Below are positions 1 to 6,116 of a stretch of 64,000 nucleotides of DNA, one piece after another; the first letter of the stretch is position 1, and every line of letters begins with the position of its first letter. Origin of the DNA: JAOUEA01 sp040882605 (lineage in GTDB: Bacteria; Actinomycetota; UBA4738; HRBIN12). Made by a program: the position numbers and the translations under genes. The DNA lies in the NCBI GenBank assembly GCA_040882605.1, contig JBBEAY010000060.1, positions 16,958-80,957 of the forward strand. The letters are read 5' to 3'. A model generated the notes under the pieces. That model had not been told where the DNA came from. It ran no database searches and worked only from the letters and a program-made list of their open reading frames with translations.

Positions 1-771
1 GGTCGTCGTCGCGGCGTCCGTCCCCCGGCCCGGTTCGAGAAGCTCCGTCGCCCGCAGGATGAGGAGCGTCGCCGCCACGTTGCCCAGTTCGAATGCTGAG
101 ACTCCGAGCATCAACCTCCCGAGTCCGGCACGGATCACTGGCCTCACCTGTAACCGGATCGGTTGGCGTTCGCGGTTCTCCGCCTTCGCGAGTCGACGGA
201 TCGCGTAGAGGATGGCGAACGTCGCCAGCAGCCCGGGAATGATGGACAGCAAGATCGCGGTGCGGACCGAGAACACCGCCACCAGCAGCAGGGCCAGCAT
301 CGGCCCACCGATTGCGCCGAGGTTGTCCATCATCCGTTCGAACCCGTAGGCGCGTCCGTACGCCTCGCGAGGCGTGGCGTCGGCGAGCAGGGCGTTGCGA
401 GATGGCACTCGCAGCCCCCTCGCCGTCCACGCTCCTGCTCGAAGAACAGCGACCTGCCACACGGAAGTCGCCGCGCCGATCAGCCCGGACAGGACCGCCA
501 CCGAGGTGTATCCACCCACGACGGTTGCCCGGCGTCGTTGAGGATCGTCGGCGAGAGCACCACCCGCCAAGCGGGCAACCCCAGCCAACCCGTCTGCGAT
601 TCCCTCGATCACGCCGAGCGCCGCAGCAGAGCCTCCGAGCGACGTGATGAAGCGAGGAAGCAGAGCCGTAGGCACTTCGTGACCCAGATCGGAGAGCAGG
701 CTGGCGGCCCCGATGCCTCGGACACCAGGCGTCAGCCAGCGCTCGGAGTTGGTTCGCTCCGCCGCAGTCAT
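1..771 (-). CDS. MFS transporter, 3' end outside window
   Basis: The frame is open from an ATG at 771 to the left edge, giving 257 codons of an unfinished gene. The protein is strongly hydrophobic with repeated membrane helices. It carries a motif-A-like loop after the second helix (GGALADDPQRRRATVV), then SRNALLADATPREAYGRAYG and the glycine-rich DNLGAIGGPM of the fifth helix region, both typical of the major facilitator superfamily. Roughly the first half of a 400-residue transporter is present. It is divergent from the fluoride genes, and its ATG lies about 80 nt from the riboswitch. The substrate cannot be told from sequence; an efflux-type carrier is the likeliest guess. Confidence 0.8.
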   Translation of the reverse strand, partial: MTAAERTNSERWLTPGVRGIGAASLLSDLGHEVPTALLPRFITSLGGSAAALGVIEGIADGLAGVARLAGGALADDPQRRRATVVGGYTSVAVLSGLIGAATSVWQVAVLRAGAWTARGLRVPSRNALLADATPREAYGRAYGFERMMDNLGAIGGPMLALLLVAVFSVRTAILLSIIPGLLATFAILYAIRRLAKAENRERQPIRLQVRPVIRAGLGRLMLGVSAFELGNVAATLLILRATELLEPGRGTDAATTT

Positions 772-836
772 AGCTGCGGACTCTACGAGGCGCGGCAGTC
801 TCCGGGCGAACCCCAAGATTGAGACTCCGGTCCGTC

Positions 837-842
837 TATACT
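837..842 (+). promoter_or_regulatory. Candidate -10 box for the fluoride operon
   Basis: TATACT lies about 12 nt upstream of the riboswitch aptamer, so transcription would begin close to the first aptamer bases. No good -35 hexamer is visible at 16-18 nt; a TTGAGA at 819-824 is too close. The call rests on the -10 match and position only. Confidence 0.45.
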
Positions 843-852
843 CGGTTCGCTC

Positions 853-919
853 GACGGGCGATGGAGTTCGCCCCCAACCGCCGACCGTGGCTGATGACTC
901 CTACCGAGCCGGTAGGAGG
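853..919 (+). promoter_or_regulatory. Fluoride (crcB-type) riboswitch with RBS-sequestering platform
   Basis: The sequence matches the crcB RNA consensus. A GGGCGA/TCGCCC hairpin (856-861/868-873) carries GGAG in its loop (863-866), an AACCGCC segment follows, and the conserved CTGATGACTCCTAC stretch runs from 891 to 904. CTCC at 898-901 can pair with the loop GGAG, forming the ligand-stabilised pseudoknot. The same bases belong to CTCCTACC (898-905), which can instead pair with GGTAGGAG (911-918), covering the Shine-Dalgarno sequence of crcB. The two pairings exclude each other, so fluoride binding is inferred to free the ribosome binding site. The family assignment is established knowledge; the switching scheme is inferred from pairing. 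Confidence 0.93.
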
Positions 920-924
920 CGCTT

Positions 925-1302
925 GTGAGAACGGTTGTCGCGGTGGGTGTCGCAGGGTTCCTCGGATCGGTCGCCCGCTACGGGATCGAGGGCTTCGTCA
1001 GCCAGCGGACCGGCGAGGCGTTCCCGTGGGGAACGTTTGTCGTGAACATCTCAGGCTCGTTCCTGCTGGGGCTCTTGTTCGCCATCCTCATCGAGGGACC
1101 GGTCATCGTCGCGCCGTGGCTCAGGACCGCCGCAGCGGTTGGCTTCGTCGGGGCATACACGACGTTCTCGACCCTGACGCTGGAGACCCTCCGACTCATC
1201 GAGGACGGGGCGCTTCTTCGCGCAGGAGCGAACAGTCTCGGAAGCCTTGCAGTCGGGATGGTCGCCGTGTACGCCGGGGTCCTGATGGGGAGGGTGGTCT
1301 AG
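925..1302 (+). CDS. crcB: Fluoride ion channel CrcB/FluC
   Basis: A 125-residue four-helix membrane protein, normal size for the Fluc family of fluoride-exporting dimeric channels. Visible hallmarks are GSVARYG near the N-terminus, FPWGTFVVNISGSFLLG (the conserved GTxxxN helix with the polar track) and YTTFSTLTLE, which holds the phenylalanine-box helix. The start is GTG, preceded at 5 nt by TAGGAGG (913-919), the element masked by the riboswitch platform. The stop codon abuts the ATG of the next gene. With the riboswitch immediately upstream the identification is nearly certain. Only one crcB copy is seen here, so the channel would act as a homodimer unless a second copy lies elsewhere. Confidence 0.96.
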   Translation: MRTVVAVGVAGFLGSVARYGIEGFVSQRTGEAFPWGTFVVNISGSFLLGLLFAILIEGPVIVAPWLRTAAAVGFVGAYTTFSTLTLETLRLIEDGALLRAGANSLGSLAVGMVAVYAGVLMGRVV

Positions 1303-1848
1303 ATGCGCTTCTCGGGAGAGGGCAAGCTGCTTCGCATCTTCATCGGAGAGTCGGATTACTTCGACGGCAAGCCTCTGTACCAAGCCTTGGTCGAACGAGC
1401 GCGGAAGGAGGGACTCGCCGGGGCGACCGTCATCCGGGGCATCGAGGGATATGGCGCAAGCTCTCATCTCCACACCTCGCGAATCCTGCGACTCAGCGAA
1501 GACCTGCCGATCATCATCGAGATCGTCGACACTGCCGAGAATGTCGAGCGGATTCTGCCGATGGTCGACGAGATGGTGAGCGACGGGATGGTCACGGTCG
1601 AACGGGTCGAAGTACTGACCTACCGAGCGCGGAGCCGCAAGTCGGAGCAGGTCGACGACCGGCTCCGGATGTTGGCAGAGGAGGCCCGCCCCCTTGCTGC
1701 ATCGCCTGACATGGCCGACCTGCTGGCAGCGTCTGTCCAGGCGGCGCATGAGTACGGGGCGAACGAGAAACAGATTGCCGAAGCGTCCGGCCTACCCATC
1801 GCCGAGGTGCGGCGGATCGTCGAGTCATCACCACCTAGAGAGGGCTAG
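1303..1848 (+). CDS. DUF190 family protein with C-terminal extension
   Basis: The first ~110 residues fit the DUF190 family: KLLRIFIGESDYFDGKPLY, then GATVIRGIEGYGASSHLHT and a ferredoxin-like alpha/beta body ending near VERVEVLTYRARS. DUF190 genes commonly sit beside crcB, as here, where the ATG directly follows the crcB stop codon, so co-translation under the fluoride riboswitch is expected. Residues ~115-181 form an extension not needed for the DUF190 fold; its AHEYGANEKQIAEASGLP segment reads like a short helix-turn-helix. The biochemical role of DUF190 is not established; a part in fluoride resistance is inferred from context. Confidence 0.88.
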   Translation: MRFSGEGKLLRIFIGESDYFDGKPLYQALVERARKEGLAGATVIRGIEGYGASSHLHTSRILRLSEDLPIIIEIVDTAENVERILPMVDEMVSDGMVTVERVEVLTYRARSRKSEQVDDRLRMLAEEARPLAASPDMADLLAASVQAAHEYGANEKQIAEASGLPIAEVRRIVESSPPREG

Positions 1849-1857
1849 AAAGCCCAG

Positions 1858-2304
1858 TTGTTCACCCTCTCGCCTTCCAGCGCTAGTGCGGTCGGTGCAA
1901 TGCTCGCTAACCTGATGTTCGAACTGCCCGCGATCAATATCTCCACCCATGTCCGAAGCGGTGGTGGTCTGTGGCTGGCGGAAGTGATCGCGACGTTCGG
2001 CCTAGCGCTGGTGGTGTTCGGCGTCGTCCGCTCGGGACGAGAGGCTGCTGCGCCGTTCGCCGTTGGAGCCTACATAGCCGGTGCGTACTTCTTCACGTCC
2101 TCTACGAGCTTCGCCAACCCTGCCGTGACGGTCGCCCGCACGTTGTCGGACACATTCGCAGGCATCGCTCCAGAGTCGGTGCCTGGGTTCATCGTGTTCC
2201 AGGTCGTCGGCGCAGTCATCGCGGCGGGAGTCATCCGGGTGCTGTTATCAGGATGTGAGCGCCGTCGCCGAATGGCTCTTGGTGACGCACGAGAGCGGGA
2301 TTGA
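1858..2304 (+). pseudogene. Decayed aquaporin/glycerol-facilitator (MIP) fragment
   Basis: The frame encodes the C-terminal half of a MIP-family channel: the HVRSGGGLWLAEVIATFG helix, FGVVRSG, and the second half-helix motif SFANPAVTVAR with its NPA box. The N-terminal half with the first NPA box is absent, because the frame is closed by the DUF190 stop codon (1846-1848) just upstream. Near 2242-2246 the frame also shifts: the expected tail (YQDVSAVAEWLLVTHES) is read one base out of phase. Truncation plus frameshift make this a pseudogene. MIP channels of this subtype are often found in arsenic-resistance clusters, but no ars gene is present here. Confidence 0.8.
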
Positions 2305-2411
2305 GCGCCAGCCGTGGTGGCCATTCAAGAGAGCGCAGTCGGTCTGGTCCATCGGGCTACTGAGACGTAGCAGTCAAGCGTCTGGAGGACAGCCGCCTCT
2401 AGTCTGTCAAT

Positions 2412-3461
2412 ATGCCGACCGTCTACGACCTCACCCAAGAGGAACTCACTGACCATCTCGTGGCATGGGGTGAGCCCGCCTTTCGCGGCAAGCAAGTTTG
2501 GTCTCAACTATGGAAGCGGGCAGCCACCTACGATCAGATGTCGGACGTCTCACCGGCGCTCCGGGAGCGCCTGGTCACTGATCTACCCTTAGGAGTCGAG
2601 GTCCTCGACGAGCGCACAACCGACCGGGGCGCGACCCGCAAGGCGCTGCTGCGTCTTGGCGGCGAGCACGCCATCGAGACCGTGCTCATGGGGTACCGCG
2701 ACCGGGTGACGGTCTGCGTGTCGTCGCAGTCGGGGTGCGCGATGGGTTGCACATTCTGCGCGACCGGACAGATGGGCTTACGGAACAACCTGACGGCGGG
2801 TGAGATCGCGGCGCAGGTGGTGTGGGCACGCCGGGAAGCGGCGCGCCTCCCGGCCAGCACTCCGCAGCGTCTTTCGAACGTCGTGTTTATGGGCATGGGC
2901 GAGCCGCTTGCGAATGAGCGACACGTGTTCGCCGCCATCGCACGCCTCACCGATCCACAGGCATTCGGATTGGGGGCGCGTCACGTGACCGTCTCGACGG
3001 TGGGGCTCGTGCCGGGCATCAAACATCTGGCGACTGCACATCCGCAGGTAGGGCTCGCGGTGAGCCTCCATGCCGGGAACGATGAGCTGCGCTCGCAACT
3101 GGTACCTCCGAATGACCTGTACCCGCTCGCGGTGCTGGAGGAGGCGATGGCGGGGTGGCGCTCGGCCACGCACCGGCGACCCTCAATCGAATGGGCGATG
3201 ATCGATCAGGTGAACGACACCGACGAGCAGGCCAGGCTGCTCGCGCCGATCGCTCGGCGGCTGGGTGCGCACTTGAACCTGATCCCGCTGAACCCGACGC
3301 CGGGCTACCCGGTAGTGGGGTCGTCACCGGCCCGTATCCGCCATTTCGTCGAGGTACTTCAGCGGGAGAAAGTCAACGTGACGGTGCGCGACACACGTGG
3401 CCGGTCGATCGATGCCGCCTGCGGTCAGCTCGCGCTCTCGGCTCAAGCTCCCAGCTCATGA
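2412..3461 (+). CDS. rlmN: Dual-specificity 23S rRNA/tRNA adenine-C2 methyltransferase RlmN
   Basis: A 349-residue radical SAM enzyme that methylates C2 of A2503 in 23S rRNA and A37 of some tRNAs. The iron-sulfur motif is Cys109-AMG-Cys113-TF-Cys116. The SAM-binding segment VVFMGMGEPL and the region AVSLHAGNDELRSQLVPPN follow. Cys337 in DAACGQL matches the cysteine that is methylated and transfers the methylene group. The N-terminus (FRGKQVWSQLW) matches the accessory RlmN domain. Length and all key residues are normal. It stands alone and converges on the DinB gene, leaving about 50 nt between stop codons. Confidence 0.97.
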   Translation: MPTVYDLTQEELTDHLVAWGEPAFRGKQVWSQLWKRAATYDQMSDVSPALRERLVTDLPLGVEVLDERTTDRGATRKALLRLGGEHAIETVLMGYRDRVTVCVSSQSGCAMGCTFCATGQMGLRNNLTAGEIAAQVVWARREAARLPASTPQRLSNVVFMGMGEPLANERHVFAAIARLTDPQAFGLGARHVTVSTVGLVPGIKHLATAHPQVGLAVSLHAGNDELRSQLVPPNDLYPLAVLEEAMAGWRSATHRRPSIEWAMIDQVNDTDEQARLLAPIARRLGAHLNLIPLNPTPGYPVVGSSPARIRHFVEVLQREKVNVTVRDTRGRSIDAACGQLALSAQAPSS

Positions 3462-3512
3462 GGACGGCGGGGACGCTCTCGCTCGTCTCCGGCCGGTGCA
3501 TATCCGGCGCCA

Positions 3513-4016
3513 TCAGCTGTCGGCCACCGGCTCCTCGCCCACTGCGCCGTCAGCGTGCTCGCGGAGCAGGTCGATGTGCCCGAGATGCCGACCGGTCTCT
3601 TCGATCAAGTGCACGATGATCCAGCGCAGCGAGTACGTGCCGGACTTGTCTGTGGCCGTGGCGTCGAGCGAGGGAGCCGCGGCGATCACCTCGTCGCACT
3701 GTGCCGTCTCCGTCGCGTAGGCGGCGAGCCGGTCGGTCATCGCGACGCCCTCGGCGCGGAAATCCCCGTCCGCATCCTCGTCCGTCCAGTCGAACCGCAG
3801 ACCGGTCTCGCCGGCGAAGAACTCGCGGAACCAAGATCGCTCCACGTTCTCCAAGTGCCGGACGATGCCGTGCAGGGTGAGGCCGCTCGGCATGTGCACT
3901 GACGCGAGCGTCTCGTCGGAAGCCTCACGCATCTTCCAGGCGACGAGGTCGCGCTGTCGCCGAAGGAAGCCCAGCAGGGTCGTGCGCTCGTCCCCGAGGT
4001 GGGCCGGCTCGGTCAC
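3513..4016 (-). CDS. DinB/DUF664 family protein (mycothiol-dependent enzyme fold)
   Basis: A protein of about 167 residues from the GTG at 4016. It has the four-helix DinB/DUF664 pattern: ERTTLLGFLRRQRDLVAWKM, a first metal histidine in LTLHGIVRHLENVER, WFREFFAGE, and a second histidine pair in IVHLIEETGRHLGHIDLLRE. This family includes actinobacterial mycothiol-dependent metalloenzymes and related thiol S-transferases. The open frame extends further upstream to 4187, but that part overlaps the FmdB gene and is low in complexity, so the GTG start is preferred on length grounds. The true substrate is unknown. Confidence 0.82.
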   Translation of the reverse strand: MTEPAHLGDERTTLLGFLRRQRDLVAWKMREASDETLASVHMPSGLTLHGIVRHLENVERSWFREFFAGETGLRFDWTDEDADGDFRAEGVAMTDRLAAYATETAQCDEVIAAAPSLDATATDKSGTYSLRWIIVHLIEETGRHLGHIDLLREHADGAVGEEPVADS

Positions 4017-4050
4017 ACCGTTGCAGAGGCCGTTGTCGGCGCCCGACCCA

Positions 4051-4290
4051 TCAGCTTCCGCAGCCACAGCCACCGCCGCAGCAGCCACCTGCGGCCGGCT
4101 CGGTTGTCGCCTCGCTGCCCGCGATCCCGCTCGCACTTCCGCTCGCCGCGGAGAATGAGAACCGCCGGCGCACCCGATCGCTCCCACACGAAGGACACGC
4201 CAGCGCGGCGTCGACCGAGCCAGCAGTCATGGGCCGACGCTCCTCGAACGGGTGCTCGCAGGCTAGGCAGAGGTACTCGTAAGTTGTCAT
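4051..4290 (-). CDS. FmdB-family zinc-ribbon protein
   Basis: A 79-residue protein that opens with MTTYEYLCLACEHPFEERR and continues with ALACPSCGSDRVRRRFSF. The two CxxC pairs (CLAC and CPSC) form the small zinc ribbon of the FmdB regulatory-protein family. The tail is rich in glycine and cysteine (GGCCGGGCGCGS) and may bind extra metal. The ATG at 4290 is preceded by GAAGGA. It lies 34 nt upstream of the DinB start, so both may share one transcript. No precise role is known for members like this. A second, larger FmdB-type gene lies at 21406-21828. Confidence 0.8.
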   Translation of the reverse strand: MTTYEYLCLACEHPFEERRPMTAGSVDAALACPSCGSDRVRRRFSFSAASGSASGIAGSEATTEPAAGGCCGGGCGCGS

Positions 4291-4347
4291 CGTCCTTCAC
4301 GGTACGCGCTACGGGCGCCCCGGTTCAACACTTCCGCGGCATTCGTT

Positions 4348-5013
4348 CTATTGGCCGTTCCCGTGTGAACCGCCCTGCCCGTTTCCACCACCGTTTGAGC
4401 CGCCGTCGTGCGGGTTCCCATGCTCGCCGCCACTCCCGTGCTCCTTGCTGCTTCCGCGCGTGCCGTCGGCCTTCTCGGCCTTCCGTTCGGCCTTGGCGGC
4501 ATCGCGTTCGACCTTGCGTTCGGCCTTCCATTCCTCGTGCGCTTCGTGACGCTCACGGTTCGCGAAAAGCCGCTCCAGCGCGTTCAACAGGCCCGGGGCC
4601 TGCGGGTTCTTCACACAGTTCGCGAACACGTGCTCGATCGCGTTGTCCAGACCGTGGGCCTTCACCTCTTCGCCGTCGGTCTCGGCTGCACCCTCGGAAG
4701 GCTCGACACCGGCGGCCTCCATGCAAGCCGCCTCTCGTTCGGCGTCGACCTGGTCCGGCTCTGAGCCGTCGTCCGTCGCCCCTCCCTCCTCCGTCTCCGC
4801 TTCCTCGTCGGCGACGCACTCCTCACCGTCGGTCGGCTCCTCACCGTCGGTCGGCTCCTCACAGGTCTCCTCTTCGGTGTCCTCCGTCGTCGCAACGTCG
4901 CGCGATCTGCTCGGACCTCCGAACGAGCCGGGACCGGCGAAGCTCACCGAGGCGAGCAGCGCCAGCACGAGCAGGGTCATGAGCAGGGTGAGGAGTCGCC
5001 GAGGAGTTTTCAC
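4348..5013 (-). CDS. Secreted acidic low-complexity protein
   Basis: A 221-residue protein with a clear Sec signal peptide (MKTPRRLLTLLMTLLVLALL followed by ASVSFAG). The mature part starts with a very acidic stretch containing a tandem EEPTDG repeat (18-nt units near 4820-4862). A middle segment with single cysteines (EAACMEAAGV, HVFANCVKN) and a predicted helical region LLNALERLFANRERHEAHEEW follow, and the end is a lysine/glutamate coiled-coil-like stretch and a Gly/His/Asn-rich tail. No family is recognised. Charge-rich exported proteins of this type may bind metal ions or the cell wall; that is a guess. It stands alone on the minus strand between the FmdB gene and the glycan operon. Confidence 0.72.
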   Translation of the reverse strand: MKTPRRLLTLLMTLLVLALLASVSFAGPGSFGGPSRSRDVATTEDTEEETCEEPTDGEEPTDGEECVADEEAETEEGGATDDGSEPDQVDAEREAACMEAAGVEPSEGAAETDGEEVKAHGLDNAIEHVFANCVKNPQAPGLLNALERLFANRERHEAHEEWKAERKVERDAAKAERKAEKADGTRGSSKEHGSGGEHGNPHDGGSNGGGNGQGGSHGNGQ

Positions 5014-5063
5014 GGAGCTTCTATCGGCGAGTACGTATCTAGTTCTTGAGTGCTACGTACGTA

Positions 5064-6116
5064 TCACCCGGACGATGACGCTGGAAGCAGGCCGACCGCA
5101 GCCGTAACGGATGCGACTGCGTCGTCGAAGAGCGCCTCGGCTGCCACCACGTTGGCCTCGGCGCCGGAGTTGTGGCTTACCCCTCCCCGGTCGATACCGT
5201 CGGCGATGCGGCCGGCTTGCCTGTCGTAGACGGCGCGCCCCGCGGCGTCGGTCTGGTCGAACCACGCTCGGGCGGCAGCCGCGAGCCCGCCCCACTCGGC
5301 CGCGTCGACGCTCGTGAGCCGGTCCAGCGAGTACACCGCGCACGCCACGTCGTACGGGCTCACGGCCAAGCGATCGAATCCGCCGAGCACGATCGGTTTC
5401 CACAAGGCTCGCGCGCTCGCGCAAGCAACGTCGATCAAGGCGGGGTCATCGAGAGCCCGTCCCGCATCGATCAGCACGCCTTCCTGCACGTGGGCCCACA
5501 GGTGCGGCTCGCCGCGCTCATCGGGGTTGTTCATCAGCACGTCGCCGATGCGGTTCGATGCGATCTCGTCGGCCCACCGACGCACGGCCGGCTCGACGTC
5601 CGTGAACGAACGGTCGTCAAGCAACCGGAGCCCCGCGATCACGTGCAAGGCGCGGACGTCGGTGGGCGCCGGCCGTGAGATGGCGTGGTCGAGTGCTCTG
5701 CGCGTCGCCGAGAGCGCGCGTTCGTCGCCGAACGTGAGCCAGGCGTGGCTCACCCCGCACAGCGCGCGAGCGTGCCAGAAGTTCTCACCGGTCGACGACG
5801 TGAGGCCGGTCTCGTTCCGCGTGCCCGTCCAGTCGTAGACGAAGTTCCACCAACGCCCGTCGTCACCCTTCATCGACAGCACGAACTCGAGCAGGCCACG
5901 AGCCCACCGTTCGACGTCGTGGTTGCGTGTGTGCGTCCAGACGTCGCAGAGCACGTCGAGCAGCCGGGCGGCGTCGTCGACGCACGCGACGCCCTCGAAG
6001 CCGGATTCCTTGGCCACCACGAGCTCTCCCGCGGGGTCGCTGTACACAGCGAGCGCGAGGGCGCCTGGCCCCGCGGCCGGGATGGCACGCGTGAGCCGCG
6101 CGAGCTGTCTCAGCAC
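5064..6116 (-). CDS. Putative (alpha/alpha)-barrel glycosidase-like protein
   Basis: A 350-residue protein whose ATG overlaps the end of the glycosyltransferase-GH130 gene by 7 nt. Features such as CVDDAARLLDVL, GDDGRWWNFVYDWTGTRNE, ENFWHARALCGVSHAW and helix-rich periodicity suggest an (alpha/alpha)6-barrel carbohydrate-active protein. It has no signal peptide, so it is probably cytoplasmic. Proteins of this kind are often encoded beside GH130 phosphorylases; whether this one hydrolyses, isomerises or only binds a mannoside is not clear. The protein ends with a short Ala/Ser-rich tail. It is the last gene of the three-gene operon. Confidence 0.62.
   Translation of the reverse strand: MLRQLARLTRAIPAAGPGALALAVYSDPAGELVVAKESGFEGVACVDDAARLLDVLCDVWTHTRNHDVERWARGLLEFVLSMKGDDGRWWNFVYDWTGTRNETGLTSSTGENFWHARALCGVSHAWLTFGDERALSATRRALDHAISRPAPTDVRALHVIAGLRLLDDRSFTDVEPAVRRWADEIASNRIGDVLMNNPDERGEPHLWAHVQEGVLIDAGRALDDPALIDVACASARALWKPIVLGGFDRLAVSPYDVACAVYSLDRLTSVDAAEWGGLAAAARAWFDQTDAAGRAVYDRQAGRIADGIDRGGVSHNSGAEANVVAAEALFDDAVASVTAAVGLLPASSSG

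Noticed and set aside
163..822. Long plus-strand frame across the MFS gene
   Set aside because: It is rich in Arg, Pro and Ser without any protein-like pattern and is antisense to a convincing membrane transporter.
1051..1749. 232-codon minus-strand frame across crcB and DUF190
   Set aside because: Composition is Asp/Arg-rich shadow sequence; both plus-strand genes have clear family motifs and a riboswitch.
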